Part shown: positions 42,852 to 51,703 of the stretch, piece by piece
Position numbering within the stretch: the stretch's first letter is position 1
Layout of the letters: each line of letters begins with the position of its first letter
NCBI RefSeq assembly: GCF_030812255.1
Contig: NZ_JAUSSH010000012.1
Coordinates: 62,001-126,000 of the forward strand
DNA: 64,000 nucleotides
DNA from: Paeniglutamicibacter psychrophenolicus
GTDB lineage: Bacteria > Actinomycetota > Actinomycetes > Actinomycetales > Micrococcaceae
Reading direction: 5' to 3'
Notes under the pieces: generated by a model
What the model was told of the DNA's origin: nothing
Seen by the model: the letters and a program-made list of their open reading frames with translations, nothing else
Database searches by the model: none
Position numbers and translations under genes: made by a program

Positions 42852-44615
42852 GTGAGTCCTTCATTCACTTCCCTTGGCGTGCCCGCAATCTTCGCCGACG
42901 TCCTCGCGTCGCAGGGGATCGAGAGCGCATTCCCCATCCAGGAAGCCACCCTTCCCACCACCCTTAACGGTGGCGACGTGCTCGGCCGCGGCCAGACCGG
43001 CTCGGGCAAGACCCTGGCATTCTCCCTTCCGGTGGTCGCCCGCCTGGCAGCCAACCCCAAGCCGCGCAAGGCCCGCTTCCCGCGTGCCCTGATCATGGCA
43101 CCGACCCGCGAGCTGGCCACCCAGATCGCCAAGGTCGTTGAGCCGCTGGCCAAGGCCGTGGACCTGCGCGTTGCCGTCGTCTTCGGCGGCGTCTCGCAGG
43201 TGCGACAGGAAAAGGACCTCAACGCCGGGGTCGACATCCTCATCGCCTGCCCGGGCCGCCTCGAGGACCTGCTCAAGCAGCGCGTCGCCGACCTCTCCCG
43301 CGTGGAGATCTCCGTGCTGGACGAGGCCGACCACATGGCCGACCTCGGCTTCCTGCCGGTCGTCAAGCGCATCCTGGACCAGGCCCCCCGCGGCATCCAG
43401 CACATGCTCTTCTCCGCCACGCTGGACAACGGCGTGGACAAGCTCGTCCAGCGCTACCTCGAGAACCCGACCGTGCACTCGGTGGATTCCTCCTCGGCCT
43501 CGGTGAACACCATGGAGCACCACGTGTTCCTGGTGTCCAACGACGACAAGAAGGAACTGGTCCGCACCCTCGCCTCCGGTTCCGGGCGCCGCATCATGTT
43601 CATGCGCACCAAGCACCACGCCAAGAAGATGGCCGTCTGGCTGTCCAAATGCGGCATCCCGACCGTTGACCTGCACGGCAACCTGAGCCAGAACGCCCGC
43701 GACCGCAACCTAGCCGCCTTCTCTGCCGGGGATGCCCGCGTGCTGGTGGCCACCGACGTCGCCGCCCGCGGCGTGCACGTTGACGGCGTCGAACTGGTCG
43801 TCCACATCGACCCGCCGGCAGAGCACAAGGCCTACCTGCACCGCTCGGGCCGCACCGCCCGCGCCGGTTCGGACGGCACCGTTGTCACCGTCGTCACCCC
43901 GGACCAGCAGAGCGACGTCAAGTCGCTGCTGAAGGCCGCAGGCATCAAGGTGCCGATGGTCAAGGTCACCCCGAACGCCCAGGTTGTTTCCGAGGTTGTC
44001 GGAGAACGTGCCGAGCCCGTTGCTTACGTTGCCCCGCAGCTGCGCAGCACCGCCAGTGTCCGCAAGGACACCCTGAACGACTCCGACGCAGCAGGCGGCC
44101 GGGGCCGTCGCCGCGGCGGCCGCGGCACCGCCAAGAGCGCCGGCGGGGAAGCACCGCGCAACCGCGACGAAAGCCGCGGCGAGCGTCGCACCGAGAGCCG
44201 CGGCGGGAACGGCGCGGCAGGACGTGGCGGCGAACGCCGCACCGAGAACCGTGGCGAAGGCCGCGGCTACGCCGCTGCAGGCGGCCGTGGCGGGGAACGC
44301 CGCAACGACGGCCGCGGCGCCTCGGCTTCGCGTGGCGGCGAGCGTCGCACCGACAACCGCGCCGATCGTCGTGTCGACGTGCGCCAGGACGACCGCGACG
44401 TAGCCCGTCGCAGCCCCGTTCCGAACCGCGGTTCGGCAGCGGCACGCAACAACTCGGGCCAGCGCCAGGGTTCGGGTGCCGGCTCCCGCCCGCGCGGCGG
44501 CAACACCATCGCCGATGCACTGGGCGCCTCCAAGGTGGAGGCCGCAACCGGTGCAGGCCGTGGACGCGGTCCGCGTCGCGCCTCGGCTCCGGCCTCGAAC
44601 GGCCGCAACTTCTAG
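42852..44615 (+). CDS. DEAD-box RNA helicase with arginine/glycine-rich tail
   Basis: A 587-aa helicase. Motifs in order: Q motif around SLGVPAIFADVLASQGIESA, motif I GQTGSGKT, Ia APTRELATQ, II VLDEADHMAD, III FSATLDN, and VI HRSGRTARAGSDG. The core ends near residue 380. The last 150 residues are low-complexity, rich in RGGERR and GRGG repeats, a basic tail that binds RNA in RhlE/DeaD-type proteins. The GTG at 42852 gives the usual short N-terminus, with GAGAGAAAG upstream. A 256-bp gap from the preceding gene suggests a long 5' leader, common for cold-inducible helicases. A strong terminator follows. Confidence 0.92.
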   Translation: MSPSFTSLGVPAIFADVLASQGIESAFPIQEATLPTTLNGGDVLGRGQTGSGKTLAFSLPVVARLAANPKPRKARFPRALIMAPTRELATQIAKVVEPLAKAVDLRVAVVFGGVSQVRQEKDLNAGVDILIACPGRLEDLLKQRVADLSRVEISVLDEADHMADLGFLPVVKRILDQAPRGIQHMLFSATLDNGVDKLVQRYLENPTVHSVDSSSASVNTMEHHVFLVSNDDKKELVRTLASGSGRRIMFMRTKHHAKKMAVWLSKCGIPTVDLHGNLSQNARDRNLAAFSAGDARVLVATDVAARGVHVDGVELVVHIDPPAEHKAYLHRSGRTARAGSDGTVVTVVTPDQQSDVKSLLKAAGIKVPMVKVTPNAQVVSEVVGERAEPVAYVAPQLRSTASVRKDTLNDSDAAGGRGRRRGGRGTAKSAGGEAPRNRDESRGERRTESRGGNGAAGRGGERRTENRGEGRGYAAAGGRGGERRNDGRGASASRGGERRTDNRADRRVDVRQDDRDVARRSPVPNRGSAAARNNSGQRQGSGAGSRPRGGNTIADALGASKVEAATGAGRGRGPRRASAPASNGRNF

Positions 44616-44656
44616 GACCGTTTCGGCCACCGCTGGTGGCCAGCCTGATCCAACAC

Positions 44657-44698
44657 GTGGGCCCGGGAATGCAACATTCGTTGCAATCCCGGGCCCAC
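44657..44698 (+). terminator. Strong hairpin terminator of the helicase gene
   Basis: GTGGGCCCGGGA pairs perfectly with TCCCGGGCCCAC (12 bp); after one A-A mismatch an inner stem TGCAAC/GTTGCA adds 6 bp around the loop ATTC. It starts 42 bp after the stop codon. Confidence 0.88.
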
Positions 44699-44827
44699 TT
44701 GGCGTTTAAGGAACGCTCGGCGGGATTCGCGGAATCATCCCTTTGGTTGAACCCGCTGCGTTCCCGCCCCGGGGAGATCATCCTTTGGATGACCGGGCCG
44801 GGCGGGGAGAGCCAATAATCTGGTGAC

Positions 44828-44920
44828 ATGACGCCGCGGCAAGCGCCCGAATCATTTGATCGGCAGGGAGGCCGCGCAGATGACCGCGACCTGACGACTT
44901 TGGAGATCCACCTTGATTGA
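44828..44920 (+). CDS. Candidate 30-aa leaderless upstream ORF overlapping the efflux gene start
   Basis: TAATCT (44816-44821) is followed after 6 nt by an ATG opening a 30-codon frame (MTPRQAPESFDRQGGRADDR... to HLD), whose stop lies 8 nt inside the TTG-started efflux gene. The layout would couple translation of the efflux protein to that of the leader. Spacing to the -10 box is ideal for a leaderless mRNA; no homologue is known to me. Confidence 0.35.
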   Translation: MTPRQAPESFDRQGGRADDRDLTTLEIHLD

Positions 44921-45386
44921 ATCGCTGCAGCAGTTCACCGCCGAATTCCCGCCCGCGCTGCAGTGGCTCGCCGTGATGCTGGCAGCGGCCGTCCCCTTCA
45001 TCGAGTCCTACTTCGGCTCGGCGCTCGGAGTGGTCATCGGGATCAACCCGGTGATTGCCGTGGCGGCCGCTGTCATTGGAAACGTCGCCTCGATGCTCCT
45101 GCTGGTCAACGGGGCCCACCTGGTGCGCCGAAAGGTTGCCAAGGAAAATTCCTCCCCGTCGGTGAAGTACGCCAAGCTGCGCTCGGCATTCGACAGGTAC
45201 GGGATTGCCGGCGTAAGCCTGTTGGGGCAGACCATCCTGCCAAGCCAAATCACCTCGGCCGCGCTGGTGTCCTTCGGGGCCGCCAAGGAAAAGGTGGTCT
45301 TCTGGCAGGTCATTTCGATCATCTTGTGGGGTACGGCCTTCGGCCTGCTTGCCTACCTCGGCGTGGACCTGGTCCTGGGTCGCTGA
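44913..45386 (+). CDS. Small multidrug-export-type membrane protein
   Basis: A 157-aa membrane protein resembling the small multidrug export family (PF06695, Sm_multidrug_ex). Features are AAAVPFIESYFGSALGVVIG, with the proline-glutamate pair, PVIAVAAAVIGNVASMLLLV, GVSLLGQTILPSQITSAALV and IISIILWGTAFGLLAYLGVD type helices. The frame starts at a TTG (44913) with GGAGA 8 nt before it; no ATG or GTG is available before the first helix. Export function is only suggested by the family name. A 42-bp palindrome follows about 140 bp downstream. Confidence 0.75.
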   Translation: MIESLQQFTAEFPPALQWLAVMLAAAVPFIESYFGSALGVVIGINPVIAVAAAVIGNVASMLLLVNGAHLVRRKVAKENSSPSVKYAKLRSAFDRYGIAGVSLLGQTILPSQITSAALVSFGAAKEKVVFWQVISIILWGTAFGLLAYLGVDLVLGR

Positions 45387-45528
45387 GCCGGTTGGCCTCG
45401 CGCGACTGCCACACGCCACCTCGCAGGCCAAGCATCTCCGGGGTGTCGATCCGCGGATGCAGGCCGGCCCACCGGCACCGGCCACGGGCGTTTCCCGCAT
45501 GATCTCTGCCGGCGAACAACGTTCACAG

Positions 45529-45570
45529 CCAACTCCAAGTTCCCCGGAATTCCGGGGAACTTGGAGTTGG
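45529..45570. terminator. 42-bp perfect palindrome, probable terminator
   Basis: CCAACTCCAAGTTCCCCGGA plus A is followed directly by its exact reverse complement, giving 21-bp arms with no spacer, centred on GAATTC. It lies between the efflux gene and the dnaK promoter and would form an extremely stable hairpin. No T tract follows on the plus strand (TCTTGGGGG). Transcription termination or insulation of the heat-shock operon is the simplest role. Confidence 0.75.
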
Positions 45571-45600
45571 TCTTGGGGGCAAATCCACGCCTCATCGGCA

Positions 45601-45625
45601 AAGTTGAGCCATCCTCGCTCAACTT
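45601..45625. promoter_or_regulatory. HAIR-like operator 1 upstream of dnaK
   Basis: AAGTTGAGC, 7 nt, GCTCAACTT: perfect 9-bp arms with the 7-nt spacing of the HspR-associated inverted repeat (CTTGAGT-N7-ACTCAAG). It lies just upstream of the -35 box of the dnaK promoter. Confidence 0.75.
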
Positions 45626-45629
45626 TGAA

Positions 45630-45657
45630 TTGACATCGATTTGACGGCGAGTAAACT
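45630..45657 (+). promoter_or_regulatory. dnaK operon promoter
   Basis: TTGACA (45630-45635), 16-bp spacer, TAAACT (45652-45657): a near-consensus vegetative promoter. It is flanked on both sides by HspR-type inverted repeats, so repression by HspR rather than a special sigma factor probably provides heat control. Confidence 0.8.
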
Positions 45658-45676
45658 TGAGTCCAGAACGCTCAAC
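45656..45676. promoter_or_regulatory. HAIR operator 2 at the dnaK transcription start
   Basis: CTTGAGT, 7 nt, GCTCAAC: matches the HAIR consensus at 12 of 14 positions and overlaps the end of the -10 box and the expected transcription start. Confidence 0.8.
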
Positions 45677-45721
45677 CGATGTGAATCGTGCTGGCGTTGG
45701 AACATTTTCCCAAGGTAATGA

Positions 45722-47578
<1,857 letters not shown>

Positions 47579-47592
47579 GGGGCGCATCAACC

Positions 47593-48150
47593 ATGTCAGA
47601 GGAAAACCACGACGAGGGCATCTCCAAGGACGAGGTGACCCCCGTTGACGAGGCCCACGATTCGGGAGACGCGTTGAGCCAGGCCGAGGCCATCCTCAAC
47701 GAGGCAGCAGCCGACACCGAGGCGCCGGAGGCAAACGACAAGGAAGCCGAATTGCGCGACGACCTGTTGCGCCTGCAGGCCGAGTACGTCAACTACCGCA
47801 AGCGCGTCGAGCGCGACCGCGACGTGGCACGCGATGTAGCAGTGCAGTCGGTGTTCGTGAACCTGCTGCCGGTGCTTGACGACATCGACGCGGCCCGTGC
47901 CCACGGCGACCTGACCGAGGGCCCGTTCGCCTCGATCGCCAACAAGCTCGACGCAGTGCTCGAGGGCCTCGGCCTGGAGCGTATCGCCGAGGCCGGGGTG
48001 CTCTTCGACCCGAACATCCACGAGGCGCTGATCCAGCAGCCGCACGCGGAGATCCCGGCGGACCACGTGGCCCAGGTGCTGCGCACCGGGTTCAAGAAGG
48101 GCGAGCGCGTCCTGCGCGCAGCCCAGGTGATTGTTTCCCTCGGGGAATAG
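47593..48150 (+). CDS. grpE: Nucleotide exchange factor GrpE
   Basis: A 185-aa cochaperone that releases ADP from DnaK. The acidic N-terminus (SEENHDEGISKDEVTPVDEA) precedes a coiled-coil with LLRLQAEYVNYRKRVERDRD and the beta domain ending VAQVLRTGFKKGERVLRAAQ then VIVS, the GrpE signature. It begins 14 bp after dnaK and is surely in the same transcript. A strong hairpin separates it from dnaJ. Confidence 0.96.
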   Translation: MSEENHDEGISKDEVTPVDEAHDSGDALSQAEAILNEAAADTEAPEANDKEAELRDDLLRLQAEYVNYRKRVERDRDVARDVAVQSVFVNLLPVLDDIDAARAHGDLTEGPFASIANKLDAVLEGLGLERIAEAGVLFDPNIHEALIQQPHAEIPADHVAQVLRTGFKKGERVLRAAQVIVSLGE

Positions 48151-48196
48151 CCACCACCGGCAACGACTGCAGCAATGCACGAATTGCACCACCGTA

Positions 48197-48246
48197 TGCG
48201 GCGGATCGCTTCGCTTCCCCTTGGGGGGAACCAGCGATCCGCCGCA
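48197..48246 (+). terminator. Hairpin between grpE and dnaJ
   Basis: TGCGGCGGATCGCT pairs perfectly with AGCGATCCGCCGCA (14 bp), with an inner TTCCCC/GGGGAA stem. It lies in the 188-bp grpE-dnaJ gap. It may attenuate read-through, lowering dnaJ relative to dnaK, or protect the dnaK-grpE mRNA end. Confidence 0.75.
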
Positions 48247-48338
48247 CACTTGGTGAAGCACCACCCACAGATTTCTGGTCCGCCGCGAATTTCCGGCGGG
48301 CCATCCACAGCGAATTTCACCACCAAAGGAGGCGCCTG

Positions 48339-49307
48339 ATGGCAAGTCAGGACTGGGTCGAAAAGGATTTCTACGCCATTCTTGGCGTCTCCAAGGACGC
48401 CAGCGACGCGGACATCAAGAAGGCGTACCGGAAGCTTGCCCGCAAGCACCACCCGGACACCAACGCCGGGGACCCCGCGTCCGAGCGGAAGTTCAAGGAC
48501 ATCACCGAGGCGCACTCGGTGCTCTCGGATCCCGAGGACCGCCAGCAATACGACGCCATCCGTGCCATGGGCTCCGGGGCGCGCTTCAGCGCCGGCGGCC
48601 AAGGCGGGGCACCGGGCAACGGCGGATTCGAGGATGTCTTCTCCAACCTCTTCGGTGGCGGCGGAGGCGGAGGAAGCCGCCGCGGCGGCCAGGTGCCGCC
48701 GGAATTCGCCGACCTCTTTGGCGGCGGGGGCGGCTTCGGGGGCTTCGGTCAGCAGGCGCCGCGCAAGGGCGCGGACCGCACCGCAAGCACCACCATTTCC
48801 TTCGCCGGTTCCATAAAGGGAACCACCATCGGCCTGCGCGAGGCCAACGGCGAGGTCATCGACGTGCGGATCCCCGCGGGGATCAAGGACGGGCAGTCGG
48901 TGCGCGTGCGCGGCAAGGGATCGCCCGGTTCCGCCGGCGCCGGTGACCTGATCGTCAAGGTCACCGTCAGCCCGCACCCGGTCTTCATCCGTGAAGACAA
49001 CAACATCCGCATCCACGTCCCGGTCACCTTCGACGAGGCCGCACTGGGCGGACAGATCGAGGTGCCGACACTGACCGGGGAAAGCGTCAAGGTGAAGGTC
49101 CCCGCGGGATCGGCAACCGGGCGCACGCTGCGGCTCAAGGGCCGCGGCGTCAAGACCTCCAAGGCCACCGGCGACCTGCTGGTCACCCTGGACGTGGTGG
49201 TCCCGCAGAACCTCTCCAAGGAAGCCAAGGCGGCCGTCGAGGCCTTCGCCGAGGCAACCAAGGGCGAGAACCCGCGCGAGTCCCTGGTCTCCCGCGCAAA
49301 ACTCTAG
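48339..49307 (+). CDS. dnaJ: DnaJ-family cochaperone without zinc-finger domain (CbpA type)
   Basis: A 322-aa J-domain protein. The J domain has DFYAILGVSKDASDADIKKA and RKHHPDTNAG with the HPD triad intact; a Gly/Phe-rich linker (GGGGGGSRRGG, GGGGGFGGFGQQ) follows, then the C-terminal substrate-binding domains (ASTTISFAGSIKGTTIGLRE, GRTLRLKGRGVKTSKATGDL). No CxxCxGxG repeats are present, so the zinc-finger domain of classical DnaJ is absent: this is a class B J-protein. A full-length DnaJ is presumably elsewhere. AAAGGAGG gives a strong ribosome-binding site. Confidence 0.94.
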   Translation: MASQDWVEKDFYAILGVSKDASDADIKKAYRKLARKHHPDTNAGDPASERKFKDITEAHSVLSDPEDRQQYDAIRAMGSGARFSAGGQGGAPGNGGFEDVFSNLFGGGGGGGSRRGGQVPPEFADLFGGGGGFGGFGQQAPRKGADRTASTTISFAGSIKGTTIGLREANGEVIDVRIPAGIKDGQSVRVRGKGSPGSAGAGDLIVKVTVSPHPVFIREDNNIRIHVPVTFDEAALGGQIEVPTLTGESVKVKVPAGSATGRTLRLKGRGVKTSKATGDLLVTLDVVVPQNLSKEAKAAVEAFAEATKGENPRESLVSRAKL

Positions 49308-49315
49308 ACACCTCC

Positions 49316-49350
49316 GGGCCCCGCGCCGCCTGACCGGCGACGCGGGGCCC
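49316..49350 (+). terminator. Hairpin between dnaJ and hspR
   Basis: GGGCCCCGCG and CGCGGGGCCC are perfect 10-bp arms around a 15-nt loop, beginning 8 bp after the dnaJ stop. Implies that hspR is at least partly transcribed from its own promoter. Confidence 0.7.
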
Positions 49351-49406
49351 TTCGCTCCACCGGGATATTGGCTACGGTGGATGAAACCGGATGAAAGGCA
49401 AGGATC

Positions 49407-49838
49407 ATGGGCACTGACCGACTAAGGCCGATCTTCGTCATTTCAGTTGCAGCCGAATTGGCCGACATGCACCCCCAGACGCTGCGCCAATACGACCGCC
49501 TCGGCCTGGTTTCCCCCTCCCGCCAGGGCGGCAAGCAACGCCGGTACTCCGAGCACGACGTGGAACTGCTCCGCGAGATCCAGCGCCTGTCCAAGGACGG
49601 GGTCTCGCTGGAAGGCATCAGGCGCATCATGGCCCTGGAAAACCAGGTCGCCGCCCTGCGCATGCGGGTTGGCGAACTGAGCAACGAGGTCTTCGCCCTG
49701 CGCAGCGCCCACCAGGCCGCGGGCCTGGGACGCGTCTTTGCCGCCGGGAGCACCGGGGACGTGGTCTCCCTGGCCCGCGGGCAGCGCCCGCGCGGCCGCA
49801 GCCAGGCCGTGGTCGTGTGGAAGCCGCGCGGCAAGTAG
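49407..49838 (+). CDS. hspR: HspR, MerR-type heat-shock repressor
   Basis: A 143-aa MerR-family regulator. The winged helix reads FVISVAAELADMHPQTLRQY then DRLGLVSPSRQGGKQRRYSE and VELLREIQRLSKDGVSLEGI, the HspR pattern; a short coiled-coil (ALENQVAALRMRVGELSNEV) follows, then a basic tail. HspR with DnaK as corepressor binds HAIR sites; such sites are seen upstream of dnaK (two) and clpB (one with an extra half-site) in this window. Start ATG 49407 with AAGGCAAGGA upstream. It closes the dnaK cluster, allowing autoregulation. Confidence 0.95.
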   Translation: MGTDRLRPIFVISVAAELADMHPQTLRQYDRLGLVSPSRQGGKQRRYSEHDVELLREIQRLSKDGVSLEGIRRIMALENQVAALRMRVGELSNEVFALRSAHQAAGLGRVFAAGSTGDVVSLARGQRPRGRSQAVVVWKPRGK

Positions 49839-49860
49839 CCGCCGCACCGGGACACCCCCT

Positions 49861-50769
49861 ATGCCACCGACCGAGGACTACGCCCGTCTCTCCGCCACGG
49901 CCCGGCGCCGCTTCGAGGCGTTGTGCAAGATCCGCGGACGGCTGCGCACCACCCACCGCCAGGCCCTCGACGGGACAGCCCATGCGCTGAGCCCCGGGGC
50001 CATGGACCCGGACATTCCCGCACGCCACCTGCTGTACCTGGATTTGTCCGGCCGCGAGCCGCTGGCCGCGGTTGCCGTGGGGGAGCTGGACACCGCCACG
50101 CACGTGACCTTCCAGCTTTCCGGAACCGGGATCAGGGCGCGCAACGCGATGTGGGGCAGCGTACGGGAAGCCGGGCAGCTCTACCTGGAACAACGCAAGG
50201 TCGGGATCGCCGAACCCGCGGTGGTCGCGTGGCTGGGATACCCCGCCCCGAACCTGGCCAGCGCCCTGCTGGACAATGCCGCCCGGCGGGGCCTGCATCG
50301 GCTCGGGAAGGACCTGGGCACCTTTGCCCGATTGAGGCCCGACGCCCCGCACCTGGCACTCGAAGCCCACTCCTACGCCGCCATGCTTGCCGCCCAGGTT
50401 CTTGATCCGGCATCCGGGTACGCGGTCCACGCCCAGGCGCTTGCCACCATCGGTTCGGCCGGGATTCCCCGGCACCTGTCCCGCAGCCCGGGGCGCCTGA
50501 ACGTGCCGCCACACAACATCTACGAGGCCATCGCCGCGGGCGACCGACTGGCGTGGTTCGGCCGCGCGCTCTCGGGCCGCAAGCTGCTTTCCGGCCACGA
50601 GTTCAACGTCGGTGCCATCCCGGAGCTGGGACTGCATGCCGCCACCGGGCACAACACCTCCCAGCACCTGCCGGGGAATCCGGGCTCGCCCCGCGGCTAC
50701 CGGGACCCCGACACGCTGTCCCTGCGCAACCTGGCGTTGATCACCACCGGGCAGCAACCGCTGGCTTAA
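49861..50769 (+). CDS. DUF1023 (alpha/beta hydrolase-like) protein
   Basis: A 302-aa protein of the actinobacterial DUF1023 alpha/beta-hydrolase family (PF06259). Diagnostic parts are AAVAVGELDTATHVTFQLSG with TGI, EPAVVAWLGYPAP, and HLALEAHSYAAMLAAQVLDP, where the serine elbow (normally GHSYGS) reads EAHSYAA. TIGSAGIPRHLSRSPGRLNV follows as expected. It has no signal peptide or membrane segment visible, although family members are often secreted. It begins 22 bp after hspR, so it may be expressed with it; no functional link is known. Confidence 0.75.
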   Translation: MPPTEDYARLSATARRRFEALCKIRGRLRTTHRQALDGTAHALSPGAMDPDIPARHLLYLDLSGREPLAAVAVGELDTATHVTFQLSGTGIRARNAMWGSVREAGQLYLEQRKVGIAEPAVVAWLGYPAPNLASALLDNAARRGLHRLGKDLGTFARLRPDAPHLALEAHSYAAMLAAQVLDPASGYAVHAQALATIGSAGIPRHLSRSPGRLNVPPHNIYEAIAAGDRLAWFGRALSGRKLLSGHEFNVGAIPELGLHAATGHNTSQHLPGNPGSPRGYRDPDTLSLRNLALITTGQQPLA

Positions 50770-50774
50770 GCACG

Positions 50775-50810
50775 GCGGGCGGTGCCGGAGAGAAGCCCGA
50801 CACCGCCCGC
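50775..50810. terminator. Hairpin between convergent DUF1023 and trmB genes
   Basis: GCGGGCGGTG pairs with CACCGCCCGC (10 bp, perfect), with partial inner pairing CGG/CCG. It starts 5 bp after one stop and ends 15 bp from the other. Confidence 0.75.
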
Positions 50811-50825
50811 AGCAACACCGACCGG

Positions 50826-51683
50826 CTACGGCGCCTTGCGGTAGGCGAGGTCGAAGATCATCCGGCCGGCCTTGAGCGCCTTGCCCTCGAAGCTGGTCAA
50901 CGTGCGGCCCTCGAAGCGGGGAGCCCAGCCCCCACGCTCGTCGATAAATGCGGGATCCTTCTCGTCCTTCTCCAGGCCCAGGCGGCGCACCTTGGTGAGG
51001 TTGCTGTCCTCGCCGGCCAGCTCGCCGGGGTGCAGGCTGGTGAACGCGTCGGCCGCGTCAAAGACCTCGCGCATTTGCTCGGCGTAGTTGGACCAGTCGG
51101 TGGCAAGGCGGACCACGCCGCCGGGGACCAGCACGCGCTCAAGCTTCTTCACGAACGAATCCTTGATCAGGCGGCGCTTGTGGTGGCGGATCTTGTGCCA
51201 CGGGTCGGAGAAGAAGATCCAGACCTCGTCGGCCGAGGCCGCCGGAAGCATCGAGTCCAGCACCTCCGGCGCGTTGGCCTGGACCGCGCGCACGTTGGTC
51301 AGCTCGTTGTTTTCCACCCGCACCATGAGCGCTGCCAATCCGGGGCGGTACACCTCGACGGCCAGGAAGTCCTTGTCGCGGTGCTCGCTGGCGGCAAAGG
51401 CCATGGCTTCGCCCAGGCCCGAGCCGATCTCCACGATCAGCGGGGCCTTGCGGCCGAAGATGGCCTCCCGATCGAACTGGTAGCCCTCGGCCACCGAGGT
51501 GTCTGCCTGCTCGCGCGGCGGCTCGATGATGTACTTTCGGGCGGTGCGTTCCCAGGCGTCGGCACGGCGGCCCTGCAGGCGGTTGCCACGGCGGACAAAC
51601 GAGACTGGTTCGGATCGGTAAAAGGCGAGGTCTTCGACGGCGCGGCCGCTGACCGGCATCTTGCGCTCTGGGGGAATGCTCAT
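50826..51683 (-). CDS. trmB: tRNA (guanine-N7-)-methyltransferase
   Basis: A 285-aa SAM-dependent methyltransferase making m7G46 in tRNA. Motif I is PLIVEIGSGLGEAMAFAASE, the family-specific motif is VWIFFSDPWHKIRHHKRRLI (consensus PDPWpKkRHHKRR), and the C-terminal part has ATDWSNYAEQMREVFD and TSFEGKALKAGRMIFDLAYR. The N-terminal 60 residues (SIPPERKMPVSGRAVEDLAF) extend beyond E. coli TrmB, as in other actinobacteria. The ATG at 51683 is used. It lies 20 bp downstream of the deacetylase gene on the same strand. Confidence 0.94.
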   Translation of the reverse strand: MSIPPERKMPVSGRAVEDLAFYRSEPVSFVRRGNRLQGRRADAWERTARKYIIEPPREQADTSVAEGYQFDREAIFGRKAPLIVEIGSGLGEAMAFAASEHRDKDFLAVEVYRPGLAALMVRVENNELTNVRAVQANAPEVLDSMLPAASADEVWIFFSDPWHKIRHHKRRLIKDSFVKKLERVLVPGGVVRLATDWSNYAEQMREVFDAADAFTSLHPGELAGEDSNLTKVRRLGLEKDEKDPAFIDERGGWAPRFEGRTLTSFEGKALKAGRMIFDLAYRKAP

Positions 51684-51703
51684 GGGCTTAAGGGTAGCGA
51701 ACT

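Noticed and set aside
48270-48300. Second hairpin CCGCCG/CGGCGG before dnaJ as a separate terminator
   Set aside because: Only 6 bp and next to the stronger 48197-48246 hairpin; likely chance in GC-rich DNA.
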